A stretch of DNA of 47,660 bases, taken from contig JAFZRD010000029.1 in the NCBI GenBank assembly GCA_017620055.1, positions 1-47,660 of the forward strand. The letters are read 5' to 3'. Position 1 is the first letter of the stretch, and each line of letters begins with the position of its first letter. Shown one piece after another: positions 26,744-35,389 of this stretch. The stretch is from Lachnospiraceae bacterium (GTDB taxonomy: Bacteria > Bacillota_A > Clostridia > Lachnospirales > Lachnospiraceae). The position numbers and the translations under genes were made by a program. A model generated the notes under the pieces. The model searched no databases. It worked only from the letters and a program-made list of their open reading frames with translations, and was not told where the DNA came from.

Positions 26744-27844
26744 TCATCTCCCGTAACCGTTAACGGCTTCTATCACTTTTGTTATCTCGTCTTCTTCCAT
26801 GAACTCCATCATCGGAAGTGTCACTATATGGGCACACAGATCCTCTGTCAGAGGGTAATCGCCCTCCTTGTATCCGAACGCTTCCGTCATGCACGGCTGA
26901 AGGAACGGAGGTGTGCGCCACGAAATGTCGGTGGCAACATCCTGCGCTTTCAAATACTCCCTGAAACCTTCCTGGTCGTCTACCCTGACTATGAACTGGT
27001 ACCATGTATGCTCGCAACCGTCTGCTATAAGCGGCAGGCTCACTTTCGGGTTGTTCATCTCGGTAAGATACCGGTTCGCGATATGCTGTCTGTTTCCTAT
27101 CAGCTCTTTTATGTGTGACAGCCTGACCCTGAGAAGCCCCGCCTGAAGCTCATCGAGTCGCATGTTGTATCCGATGCTGATGTTGTGATATCTCCTGTCA
27201 CTTCCGTAATTGCGAAGCACTTTGACACGGTCTATTATCTCCTTGTTCTTTGATATGACCGCTCCCCCGTCACCGAACGCTCCGAGGTTCTTGGTCGGAT
27301 AGAAACTGAAGAACGAGCACTTTCCGAAAAGTCCGGTGTTCACGCCCTTATACGGTGCGAAGTGTGACTGCGCACAGTCTTCGAAAAGTTCGAGTCCGTG
27401 CTTTTTGCATATATCAAGTATCGCATCCATCCGTGTGGCCTGTCCGTACAGATGTGTTACAAGGACCGCCTTCGTCTTCGGCGTTATCGCCTCCTCGATC
27501 TTCGCGGCGTCAAGCTGATAATACTCGTCTGGTTCAACGAATACCGGGGTGGCTCCGCACTGGAGAACACCTATCATCGTGGCTATATATCCGTTTGCCT
27601 GGACGATTATCTCGTCACCTTCCTTTATCCCCGAAGCTTCAAGTCCGAGCCATATCGCATCAAGTCCGTTATCGACACCCGCGCAGTAACATCCGTCTCC
27701 GAGAGCGGAGGCAAACTCCTCCTCGAATCCCTTCACCTCGGGGCCGAGGATATAGTATCCGCTGCGAAGCACGGCAAGTGCTTTGTCCTCGTATTCCTTC
27801 TGATAGAGTCTGAAACCTCTTGCCAGTTCATTAATTGGGATCAT
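26744..27844 (-). CDS. DegT/DnrJ/EryC1 sugar aminotransferase
   Basis: A 366-residue pyridoxal-phosphate enzyme that aminates keto sugars carried on nucleotides. The catalytic Lys185 lies in SFYPTKNLGAFGDGG, and Asp156 and Gln159 in FEDCAQSHFA hold the cofactor ring. GVDNGLDAIWLGLEASGIK and HLYGQATRMDAI are typical of the 3-keto-6-deoxyhexose branch (FdtB/QdtB-like), although the exact position aminated is uncertain. Length is normal. It follows the GT-C-like gene by 27 bases, with an AAAGGAG site seven bases before the ATG at 27844. No dehydratase or isomerase for making its substrate is in the window, so the keto sugar must come from elsewhere or from the aldolase and carboligase genes upstream. 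Confidence 0.93.
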   Translation of the reverse strand: MIPINELARGFRLYQKEYEDKALAVLRSGYYILGPEVKGFEEEFASALGDGCYCAGVDNGLDAIWLGLEASGIKEGDEIIVQANGYIATMIGVLQCGATPVFVEPDEYYQLDAAKIEEAITPKTKAVLVTHLYGQATRMDAILDICKKHGLELFEDCAQSHFAPYKGVNTGLFGKCSFFSFYPTKNLGAFGDGGAVISKNKEIIDRVKVLRNYGSDRRYHNISIGYNMRLDELQAGLLRVRLSHIKELIGNRQHIANRYLTEMNNPKVSLPLIADGCEHTWYQFIVRVDDQEGFREYLKAQDVATDISWRTPPFLQPCMTEAFGYKEGDYPLTEDLCAHIVTLPMMEFMEEDEITKVIEAVNGYGR

Positions 27845-27871
27845 ATATGTCTCCTTTCAAAACGCATCTTC

Positions 27872-29626
27872 TCATTCCGGCCTTTTGTACACTGTCGCGC
27901 ACGAGGCCCTTATCGCGTCAAATCCGTTATCTTTAATATATTCCTTCCAGTAATCCGGCATCTCGTCAAGATTCGGTTCATGATCGTCTTCAACATCCCC
28001 TGCCGCATCATATGACCCTATACCGGTTTCAAGTACGATTATAACATCAGGCCGTGAACTTTTGTTGATATCATAATACAGTTCGAGCTGATCGGCATCA
28101 TATGCCGTCGCTCTCCATGTCGTCGGATAGCCGCACGCAAGATCCGAAGCCATGTATCCCCACGGAAGGATCTTGGAGAAGAGAACACTTCCGTCCGCAC
28201 CTTTGCAATACTCGTTTATCACGCCATATACATCAGTGTACTGTGCCAGGTGCTCATCCGTGGTAAGAAGCCCTTTTGCGACTCCGTCCGGGATCCTCTC
28301 CGACAGCCTTCCAAGCGGTGCATCACGGTATACGTTGACTATCCTGAGCCAGATCGTGTCACCGAGTGTGAAAATACATACGGCAGCGGCAAGGGCCGCA
28401 CATAACGCGCGAAGAGGCGTTTTTTCATCCTCTTCCGATACGAGATCATACACCGCGCATACTCCGGCGCTGTTGGCGATCGCAAGCCCCAGTGCGATTA
28501 TATATAGAAAATCACTTGATGTGAAGCAGTATATAATCGCAAAGAGGAACGAAGGGATCACGAACAGAATAAAAAGCATGTGATTTTTCCTCCGGGATAT
28601 GAAAAACAGAGGAATGAAAAAAGCAAAGAAAGCAACCGATATATAACCGGTGTGACCCAATGACAGATACGCCATCACGGCGAAAAGTAGCGTATCGGCG
28701 ATAATCACGATCTCACGCAGCGGATGTTTCTGCAGAAGTTTTTGAAAAACGAACGTTATCGTACACAGAGCATAAACTGCCCACGTGTACATACCGAACA
28801 CTTCCGTCATGCTCCGGTGAGGCTTCCTGATGTAATAACCCCATGTGTTATCATGCTCGTTGTCCGTTAGAATATACGGAAGAGTCCCGGTAAGATATTT
28901 GAAATCAACATGCGAGAACAGGTATATCAGAAAAATAACAGCCGGTATCGCGACTCCGATGATCGTGAAAAGCGCTATCCTTCCGAGTTGGAGCTGCTGT
29001 GTCGTTCTCTTTATGTTCTCCGGCACACCGGGTATCTTTGCGATGACAGCCACCGCGATCACCGGTATCATGACCGCCGCATACCCTGCGGCAAGCGCCG
29101 GCATGCTCATGACCGCCAGAGCCGTGATCACACCGGCTGCGACAAGTTCCTTCCGGCTCCCGGTATTCTTATGATCATATATCAGGAAAAGCGCCAGAAC
29201 GAGAAACAGATGCGACATCATGTAGTACGAGAACGTCGCGACCGACAGATGTGAATAGCTCATTATGAACACGGCACATATAAGCGCCACAAAGTCCGGA
29301 TAATCCCTGCGAAGCACTCTGTAGCATACGATCGCAACTATAAGGGAAAATACGACGTAGAGTATACGAAAGTACAGAATAACTCCGACATTCGATCCCG
29401 CGATCAACATATAGACGGCATATAAGGGAAGAATGAGTACAGAGGACATCTGGGTCCTGAACCACTCGCCGACAAGAGGTATGTCGCCCCTGTAGAACCG
29501 GTCGGCGGTTGAGATATAGAAGCTCTCATCAGTCCAGCAGAACCCGAACTGCGCACGCACGAGCATAACGACAGTGCATATGGCAAATACGATATATACG
29601 TAATTCTTTGCAAGAAATCTCTTCAT
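27872..29626 (-). CDS. polytopic GT-C-like glycosyltransferase
   Basis: A 584-residue membrane protein with about eleven hydrophobic helices and a soluble C-terminal part of about 160 residues. The first extracellular loop contains CWTDESFYIS (Asp33, Glu34), the acidic motif placed as in GT-C enzymes that use polyprenyl-phosphate sugars on the outer face of the membrane. The C-terminal domain includes GVINEYCKGADGSVLFSKIL and RPDVIIVLETGIG. A TTG at 29644 would lengthen it, but AGGG lies six bases before the ATG at 29626, which I chose. It directly follows a small flippase-like protein and a polyprenyl-phosphate glycosyltransferase, an arrangement that recalls Gtr-type three-component glycan modification. 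The sugar and acceptor are unknown. Confidence 0.75.
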   Translation of the reverse strand: MKRFLAKNYVYIVFAICTVVMLVRAQFGFCWTDESFYISTADRFYRGDIPLVGEWFRTQMSSVLILPLYAVYMLIAGSNVGVILYFRILYVVFSLIVAIVCYRVLRRDYPDFVALICAVFIMSYSHLSVATFSYYMMSHLFLVLALFLIYDHKNTGSRKELVAAGVITALAVMSMPALAAGYAAVMIPVIAVAVIAKIPGVPENIKRTTQQLQLGRIALFTIIGVAIPAVIFLIYLFSHVDFKYLTGTLPYILTDNEHDNTWGYYIRKPHRSMTEVFGMYTWAVYALCTITFVFQKLLQKHPLREIVIIADTLLFAVMAYLSLGHTGYISVAFFAFFIPLFFISRRKNHMLFILFVIPSFLFAIIYCFTSSDFLYIIALGLAIANSAGVCAVYDLVSEEDEKTPLRALCAALAAAVCIFTLGDTIWLRIVNVYRDAPLGRLSERIPDGVAKGLLTTDEHLAQYTDVYGVINEYCKGADGSVLFSKILPWGYMASDLACGYPTTWRATAYDADQLELYYDINKSSRPDVIIVLETGIGSYDAAGDVEDDHEPNLDEMPDYWKEYIKDNGFDAIRASCATVYKRPE

Positions 29627-29633
29627 TGTATCC

Positions 29634-29987
29634 CTAAAAGGCAACCGTCACGACACCGAGTATGACAAGAGCCATACCGATTATCTTCTGTCTTGAAACA
29701 CGTTCTTTCAGTATGATACGTCCGAGAACGGTCACGAACACATATCCGCTCGCCTCGAGCATCGCTCCGAGCGACAGCGGGATGACCTTATAACAGTAGA
29801 CGGTGATAAGCGTTGCAAGAAAGAAAATGAAATAGGCAACGATAACGCGTACGTTCAGATACTCGTATATCCATGAGCTGTACTTTCTGCGGGCCGCGAT
29901 CTTCAGGAGTATCTGCGAAAAAGCCGATATGAGCGACGATGACAGAAATATCGCGATATAGATCTTCAGCATTTCCGATGATCCCAT
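29634..29987 (-). CDS. small EamA/SMR-type transporter, flippase candidate
   Basis: A 117-residue protein with four transmembrane helices (about 8-28, 47-66, 73-92 and 98-116), the size of a single SMR or half-EamA unit, like ArnE/ArnF. Signature elements are SQILLKIAARR after helix one, the PLSLGAMLEASGYVFV stretch with a central acidic residue, and LKERVSRQKIIGMALVILGV at the end. Such proteins act as dimers, and some flip undecaprenyl-phosphate sugars. It starts within the stop codon of the glycosyltransferase gene (TGATG) and is followed directly by a GT-C-like gene. This context favours a role in flipping the polyprenyl-linked sugar. Confidence 0.8.
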   Translation of the reverse strand: MGSSEMLKIYIAIFLSSSLISAFSQILLKIAARRKYSSWIYEYLNVRVIVAYFIFFLATLITVYCYKVIPLSLGAMLEASGYVFVTVLGRIILKERVSRQKIIGMALVILGVVTVAF

Positions 29988-30925
29988 CAGTCTTCTTTAC
30001 TCCTTGCTTCCTTAACGCTGTCGATAATGAACACCGGTCTGTTCCTCGTCGCGTCGAGCGTCCTCCAGAGGTATTCACCGAGAACCCCGAGCATCAGAAG
30101 TATCATTCCGGTAGAGAACAGTACAAGACACATCAGCGTGCTCCATCCTTTGACCGGTGTACCGATAGCAACGAATTCGATAACGACTCCGATTATCCAG
30201 ACAAACGCAAGGATCGCCATTAACACTCCGAGTCCCGACATGAATTTGATCGGGAAGTACGAAAAGCTCATCATCGAATCGATAACAAGTTTGAACTTCT
30301 TGGAAAACGTCCATTTTGATTCACCGACTTCCCTGTCACGTCTGTGGAAATAAACATTATCGGATTTGAATCCTATCCAGAGTACCTGGAGCGAGAGAGA
30401 CGAATTCTTCTCATCAAGCCGAAGGAGCACCTCGATGGCCTGACGATCGAGAAGATAACAGTCAAATCCTCCCTTGGGCATTTTCTTGTCTATCGTTTTG
30501 CGGACAAGCGAATAATACATGTTGGCAAAGAACTTCTTGATCGCAGGCTCATCCCTTTCCTCCCGCACTGCAAGTACAACCTTGTTTCCTTCTTTCCACT
30601 TGTCATAAAGTCTTACGATGAGTTCGGAATCCTCCTGCAGATCGGCCTGCTTTGTTACGGCGCAGTCACCTGTGCACTGCGACAGTCCGGCAAGAAGTGC
30701 GGCATGTTCACCGAAATTGCGCGACAGCCTGACGCACTTGACATTTTCATCCATGTCCCTTATCTGATTCATGACTTCCCACGATGAGTCCTCGGAGCCG
30801 TCATCTACCATAACGATCTCGTAATCGCCGAGGGTCGGAAGGATCTTCGCCTTCATATCCTCATACAGGAGCATGAGGGTATCCGAATTGTAGTATACCG
30901 GGATGATGATGGAAATCTTGCTCAT
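29987..30925 (-). CDS. family 2 polyprenyl-phosphate glycosyltransferase (GtrB/DPM1-like)
   Basis: A 312-residue enzyme expected to transfer a sugar from a nucleotide donor to polyprenyl phosphate on the inner face of the membrane. The GT-A fold starts SIIIPVYYNSDTL. VMVDDGSEDSS (Asp41, Asp42) binds the nucleotide, and KQADLQEDSELI holds the metal and catalytic acids. GGFDCYLLDRQAIE and RREVGESKW-type elements are typical of the DPM1/GtrB group. Two helices at about 236-258 and 270-292 anchor the C-terminus. It overlaps the ThDP enzyme stop by four bases (ATGA). With the flippase-like and GT-C-like genes downstream it makes a coherent export module. Confidence 0.92.
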   Translation of the reverse strand: MSKISIIIPVYYNSDTLMLLYEDMKAKILPTLGDYEIVMVDDGSEDSSWEVMNQIRDMDENVKCVRLSRNFGEHAALLAGLSQCTGDCAVTKQADLQEDSELIVRLYDKWKEGNKVVLAVREERDEPAIKKFFANMYYSLVRKTIDKKMPKGGFDCYLLDRQAIEVLLRLDEKNSSLSLQVLWIGFKSDNVYFHRRDREVGESKWTFSKKFKLVIDSMMSFSYFPIKFMSGLGVLMAILAFVWIIGVVIEFVAIGTPVKGWSTLMCLVLFSTGMILLMLGVLGEYLWRTLDATRNRPVFIIDSVKEARSKED

Positions 30926-32763
30926 ATTTCGTCCTTTCTGCCTGTAAGGTATTCCTTCACCGAAACGTATTCGTCATGAGGAAGGAACGGGAACATATCG
31001 TCATTTTCGGCCGATGTTATCGTGCCGTCGGGATGGACTTTGGAAGAAAGCTTCGGCTCAAAGTTCTGACCTTCATCAACTACCGCTTCGATGATGACCG
31101 GGCCTTCGGTATCAAGAGCTTTGGCGATCTTTGTCGACATTTCGTCTTCCGAATCTATCCTGACATAAGGTATATCAAACGCATACGCCACTTTTGAAAA
31201 ATCCGGGAACGACAGTCCGTTGCCACAGCAAACGCCAACGAGCGGTCGCCCCGCAAAAAGGTTCTGCTGTGTCTGTCTGATCGAATGATATCCGTTGTTG
31301 TTGAGTATAACTATCTTGATGTTAAGGTCATTGTATCTGACCGTCTGAAGCTCCTGAATGTTCATCATAAAGCTTCCGTCTCCGTCGATACAGATAACGC
31401 GATCCTTCCCTGTTCCGCCCGGTGCGCTTCTTCTTGCCGTTGCTGCACCGACAGCCGCCGGAAATCCGTATCCCATCGCGGCACATCCCGAATTGGTGAA
31501 GAGCCTCTGGTCTTTTTTGATCTTCGCCGTCTGGAATCCGATCACGCATGCCCCGCCGTTTCCGGTCACGGTCACGTCACCTTCCGAAAGGTTATCGTAA
31601 AGGGCTTCGAAGAACACGTACGGATTGAGCTTTTCCGTCCCCCTGTAGCGCTCAAGCACAGCCGGATACCTGTCGTTCACTGCCTTTGCGCGCTCAAGCC
31701 ATCCTGAATGCACGCTCCTGTCATAAGACGTGTCTTTCTTCACATATTCCGTAATACTGCGGCATACATCGAGAACATCGGCACACACCGGCATGTCTGC
31801 CGTCACGGTCGGTTTGCGAAGCTCCGCAGGGTCTATGTCCACGATTATCTTGTAAGCATCCTTTGCGAATGCGTGGTCGTTGTAGCTGATGATCCTGATG
31901 TTCATGCGACATCCGAGAACGAGCATCAGATCGGCCGTCTGCGCGACGAAATTGCCGCCCCGAAGGCCGACCGTACCGGGCTTGCCGCAAAACAGCTCAT
32001 GGTCCGTCGGCATAACGTCATGGGCATTCCATGCGGTGAGTACCGGGATTCCGAGACTTTCCGCACACTCGAGGAATTCCTCCCTCGCTCCCGCAACATT
32101 TATTCCGGTACCTGCAAGGATAACCGGGCGCTTGGCCGAAGCTATCTTTCTGACTATCGTTTCGGTAAGCGACTCGTCGTACGAAGGTACGGGATCATCG
32201 CTTTCATCGTATGAAGAAAGCATGTCTTCATCAACAATGGCAGCCTGCACATCAAGCGGTATATCGAGCCACACCGGGCCGGGACGTCCTGTAATGCACA
32301 GATGCCATGCTTTTTCAAGATGGTATCTTATCGACTCCTTATCGGTCACCATCACGGCATACTTCGTCATGTTCTTCACGGAATCGGTTATCTGGAATTC
32401 CTGATCGCCGAGCTGTCTTAACGGTACATCCGTTGACGCCGTTGTGGTCGCAAACTTAACCTGTCCGGATATCACGAACATCGGTATGGAATCCTGCCAT
32501 GCCCCGATCACACCGGTGATCGCGTTCGTACCTCCGGGACCGCTCGTGACACATACCGGGGCAACTCTTCCCGTAAGCCTTGCGTACCCTTCCGCGGCGA
32601 TCGCGCATGCCTGTTCATGATGGTTGTATGTACACCTGATCCCGGCCGCATGTCCGATCGCATCATCAAGATGCATCGCACCCCCGCCGGTGATCATGAA
32701 CACATCCGTTACCCCTTTTTGAACGAGGAACTTCGCTATGTATTCCGAAACCTTGATCTTCAT
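30922..32763 (-). CDS. ThDP-dependent acetolactate-synthase-like carboligase
   Basis: A 613-residue enzyme with the three domains of acetolactate synthases. Glu50 in YNHHEQACAIAAEGYAR activates thiamine diphosphate. VTSGPGGTNAITGVIGAW is the core of the first domain. The cofactor motif IDGDGSFMMNIQELQTV lies near residue 455, with NNNGYHS after it. Its place in a sugar cluster and lack of a regulatory subunit argue against branched-chain amino acid synthesis. In such clusters relatives (for example YerE) add a two-carbon unit from pyruvate to a keto sugar, forming branched sugars. That role here is inference. The ATG at 32763 overlaps the upstream phosphatase stop as ATGA and has an AAGG site. 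A GTG nine bases earlier is less likely. Confidence 0.9.
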   Translation of the reverse strand: MKIKVSEYIAKFLVQKGVTDVFMITGGGAMHLDDAIGHAAGIRCTYNHHEQACAIAAEGYARLTGRVAPVCVTSGPGGTNAITGVIGAWQDSIPMFVISGQVKFATTTASTDVPLRQLGDQEFQITDSVKNMTKYAVMVTDKESIRYHLEKAWHLCITGRPGPVWLDIPLDVQAAIVDEDMLSSYDESDDPVPSYDESLTETIVRKIASAKRPVILAGTGINVAGAREEFLECAESLGIPVLTAWNAHDVMPTDHELFCGKPGTVGLRGGNFVAQTADLMLVLGCRMNIRIISYNDHAFAKDAYKIIVDIDPAELRKPTVTADMPVCADVLDVCRSITEYVKKDTSYDRSVHSGWLERAKAVNDRYPAVLERYRGTEKLNPYVFFEALYDNLSEGDVTVTGNGGACVIGFQTAKIKKDQRLFTNSGCAAMGYGFPAAVGAATARRSAPGGTGKDRVICIDGDGSFMMNIQELQTVRYNDLNIKIVILNNNGYHSIRQTQQNLFAGRPLVGVCCGNGLSFPDFSKVAYAFDIPYVRIDSEDEMSTKIAKALDTEGPVIIEAVVDEGQNFEPKLSSKVHPDGTITSAENDDMFPFLPHDEYVSVKEYLTGRKDEI

Positions 32764-33413
32764 AACACACACCTTAATATGTCACGGCATGTTGCCGCCG
32801 ACCCGATATTTGGAAATTCATTTACATCCTCTTTGGATGCGAAACCGAATCCGTATGTGACCCCGACAAAAGGCACTTCTATCCCCTTCGCACCCTCGGC
32901 GTCGTTATCGCTGTCTCCGATCATCACAACACGGCTCCTGTCGTTGATCCCAAGAAGACGGATCGCATTTTCTATGATATCCGATTTGGACAGTTTCTGT
33001 TCGAAATCAGATCCGCATATACAATCGCATACCCTGTCAAACCCGAAATGTCCGAGTATCTTCTCCGCATAGTCCTGGCGCTTGTACGTTGCAACAGCGC
33101 TCCTGATCCCGGCCTTGGCGAGTTCTTCGATCGTCTCGAATATCCCTTCATAAGGCACCGCCAGCAGGATATCATGTTCCTTGTACCTGTTCCTGAACAT
33201 ATCCGCCGCTTTCAGAGCCTCTTCCTTTTCAAGACCGTATACCCTCTCGAACGATCTTTGTATCGGGGGACCGATGAAAGTTCTGAGCACCTCATCCGAA
33301 GCTTCCGGAAGAGACATCTCCTTTATCACATGCCTTACTGATCTTGATATACCCTCCGACGTATCAAGAAGCGTACCGTCAAGGTCAAAAACAACCGCAT
33401 CACAGCGTCTCAT
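32760..33413 (-). CDS. HAD-family phosphatase (phosphoglycolate phosphatase-like)
   Basis: A 217-residue cytoplasmic phosphatase. Motif I is VVFDLDGTLLDTSEG (Asp10, Asp12), motif II is the Thr in SAVATYKR, and motifs III and IV are Lys in EQKLSKSDII and VVMIGDSDNDAEGAKG. The helical cap between residues 15 and 80 puts it in subfamily IA with Gph/PpaX. It overlaps the end of the aldolase gene by 14 bases and the start of the ThDP gene by four, so it is firmly embedded in the sugar operon. It probably dephosphorylates a sugar phosphate intermediate. The substrate cannot be read from the sequence. Confidence 0.92.
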   Translation of the reverse strand: MRRCDAVVFDLDGTLLDTSEGISRSVRHVIKEMSLPEASDEVLRTFIGPPIQRSFERVYGLEKEEALKAADMFRNRYKEHDILLAVPYEGIFETIEELAKAGIRSAVATYKRQDYAEKILGHFGFDRVCDCICGSDFEQKLSKSDIIENAIRLLGINDRSRVVMIGDSDNDAEGAKGIEVPFVGVTYGFGFASKEDVNEFPNIGSAATCRDILRCVL

Positions 33414-35007
33414 AAATACTCTCCGTTACGAATACGGGCGGCCTGTCGAGCGCGAGCTTTCTGATACCCTTCACCGTATCGATGTTGATGTTGTCCGCTT
33501 CCTCACTGCTGTATGAGTACTCCATGTTCGGATTGACATAGTTTGAAACCGATGTCTCCCTGTAGCCGTCAAACCCGGCCAGTCCTATCGATGACGCTCC
33601 CGCCTTCTTCAAAAGCTTAAGAAGCATGATCAGCGGATTATCCGGCATCAGTGCTTCCTCATCGAGAAGAGCGCTGTAATTGAGCGTATAATCGAACTCT
33701 CCGAGAGTCCTCGTAATGTTGCTCGTGGCAATGAGCTTTGACTTCTTCTTCTGTTCGCTCAGGGCCGAGCAGAGCTGTACATAACGCTTCGCGTTACTCA
33801 TGAACACATAGTCGATATCATAATCTTTCGGGATATAGTTGATCGATATCGTAACAGCACTGTTCTCTTTGATATATGCCTCTACCCTGTCCCTCTGACT
33901 GTATATGTTCCTGCCGGGTCCCATAAGCAGAACGTCGGCTCCGGCAAGGTCCTCCAAAAGAGTTGCGACCGAATCCGAATCTGCGCACTGTCTCTTCTGA
34001 TAGTCAAAGTACAGTTCTCTAATATAGTCTGCGTCATAGAGGAGCTTTTTGTCCCCTTCGAGCGATTCGAGTATCTCGCTGATGGACTTGACCGAAAGCT
34101 TTCCGATATCCATCAGATAGTTAACGTAGTTGGGATGACAGTCGTGAGATGCGGCAAGGAAAAACTTGAACGAATACCCCCAGCCCACCTTGCGGTACAT
34201 ATCGAGCATCGTGACCTCTATGGCCTCAAGTATCTGGCTGTTGTGATAGTGTCCCCCGTGCGACTCGTTCATGTGCATGACGAGCAGTTCGATCGGCGTA
34301 TTGCCCGCGCTCTTACCCATGCCGTAGAGAGTACCGTCGACTATGAGCATGCGGTCTTTCGGGGGATCGTCAATGAGCTCGATGCAGTTCGCATATGCGA
34401 GCTGGAAATTGTTATGCGCATGATATCCTATCCCGATCGATCGGTCGAGATGCGCGCACGCAAAATCAAAATAATGCCGCAGCTGTCCTTTGTGAAGAAG
34501 TCCGTAGGTATCAACCAGCGAGAATGCATACGGCTTCAGATCGTTCACAAGGCCTATCAGCTCCGACAGTTCGTCGTCGTCATAGCTTGTTATCGATACG
34601 GCCTGGGCAAACACTTTGTATCCTTTTTCCTTGATGCGTCCGCAGAATTCTATTGCCTCATGCATCTTTTGTTTCTTGAATATGACCCTGATGCCGTCAA
34701 GATAACACTCATCCGCATTCCTGATGTTATCGGCCGAGCATGTACCGTAATCGATCATGCCGACGATCATCGAATCACCTTTCGACAGCCTGCCGTATAT
34801 CCTGTTGGCACTGTCCGTATCGGGGAATATCGTCCTGTTCTCGTCAAACGGTCTTCTGTCGTCTATAAAGCCCGTCTCGATTATATCCACACCGGCACTG
34901 ACAAGACGTTCGAATATGTTGATGATGTTGCTCCTGCCGAATTCCCAGTCGTTAAGGTATCCACCGTCCCTGAGCGTGCAGTCGAGCAGTTTGATATTGT
35001 CACTCAT
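33400..35007 (-). CDS. DRE-TIM aldolase with C-terminal Rossmann-like domain
   Basis: A 535-residue two-domain protein. Residues 1 to about 300 form an HMG-CoA lyase-like barrel: LLDCTLRDGGYLNDWEFG holds Arg13 and Asp14 of the catalytic TLRDG, and GYHAHNNFQLA gives the metal-binding His-x-His. Family members are aldolases or condensing enzymes acting on 2-oxo acids such as pyruvate. Residues about 350-535 form a separate domain (ADVLLMGPGRNI, ISINYIPKDYDIDYVFMSN, GLAGFDGY) with a nucleotide-binding look, found with this barrel in surface-polysaccharide loci as I recall. GGAGG stands nine bases before the ATG at 35007, so I reject the longer frame from 35049. The start overlaps the transporter stop by eight bases. 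An aldolase beside a pyruvate-type carboligase suggests chain extension or branching of a sugar. Confidence 0.88.
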   Translation of the reverse strand: MSDNIKLLDCTLRDGGYLNDWEFGRSNIINIFERLVSAGVDIIETGFIDDRRPFDENRTIFPDTDSANRIYGRLSKGDSMIVGMIDYGTCSADNIRNADECYLDGIRVIFKKQKMHEAIEFCGRIKEKGYKVFAQAVSITSYDDDELSELIGLVNDLKPYAFSLVDTYGLLHKGQLRHYFDFACAHLDRSIGIGYHAHNNFQLAYANCIELIDDPPKDRMLIVDGTLYGMGKSAGNTPIELLVMHMNESHGGHYHNSQILEAIEVTMLDMYRKVGWGYSFKFFLAASHDCHPNYVNYLMDIGKLSVKSISEILESLEGDKKLLYDADYIRELYFDYQKRQCADSDSVATLLEDLAGADVLLMGPGRNIYSQRDRVEAYIKENSAVTISINYIPKDYDIDYVFMSNAKRYVQLCSALSEQKKKSKLIATSNITRTLGEFDYTLNYSALLDEEALMPDNPLIMLLKLLKKAGASSIGLAGFDGYRETSVSNYVNPNMEYSYSSEEADNINIDTVKGIRKLALDRPPVFVTESIYETL

Positions 35008-35389
35008 CTTCCGCATCCTCCGCCAAAGCAGCGGTCTCCTCCTTCGCATCGGCCGTGACTATCAGAACTATCCCGCCGATGATCACGGCAGCACCGATAA
35101 GTTTCCTGACGTTTATCTCTTCCGAAAAGATAAAATAGCCCCATACCAGCCCCCAGATAACGGTGACACCTCTGTTGGCATATGCCGATATGAGCGGCAT
35201 GTGCTTGATTATCTGCTGCCATGCGATCGCATAAACGAACAGACCGAAAAGGACCAGTCCGTAAAAAAGTATGAATTTGAATGAGAACATTTCCTCTCTT
35301 GCCGCAAACTTGGACGCCACCCCGGTAAGCGAGTAGACGCCGAGGAGCACATGCAGTATCAAAAGGTATTTAACGTTCGAATTCTTCAT
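35000..35389 (-). CDS. EamA/DMT-family small transporter
   Basis: A 129-residue protein with four helices (about 7-27, 37-58, 66-88 and 95-112) and an acidic, Ala/Glu-rich cytoplasmic tail. It is a half-sized drug/metabolite transporter: VIWGLVWGYFIFSEEINVRKLIGAAVIIGGIV is the usual final repeat signature. Half-sized members work as dimers. Its placement straight after the UbiA-family transferase and HAD phosphatase makes it a candidate flippase for a polyprenyl-phosphate pentose, distinct from the second small transporter at 29634-29987. A GGAGGG site precedes the ATG, which lies inside the end of the phosphatase gene (20-base overlap). Confidence 0.85.
   Translation of the reverse strand: MKNSNVKYLLILHVLLGVYSLTGVASKFAAREEMFSFKFILFYGLVLFGLFVYAIAWQQIIKHMPLISAYANRGVTVIWGLVWGYFIFSEEINVRKLIGAAVIIGGIVLIVTADAKEETAALAEDAEDE

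Noticed and set aside
30922..32763. ThDP enzyme as ordinary acetolactate synthase IlvB
   Set aside because: It has no IlvN/IlvH subunit or other branched-chain amino acid genes nearby and is overlapped by sugar-cluster genes. The possibility is not excluded but is less likely.
34135..35058. Plus-strand open frame of 307 codons opposite the aldolase gene
   Set aside because: Antisense shadow of a gene with clear DRE-TIM motifs. The translation is rich in Arg, His and Val without any domain.
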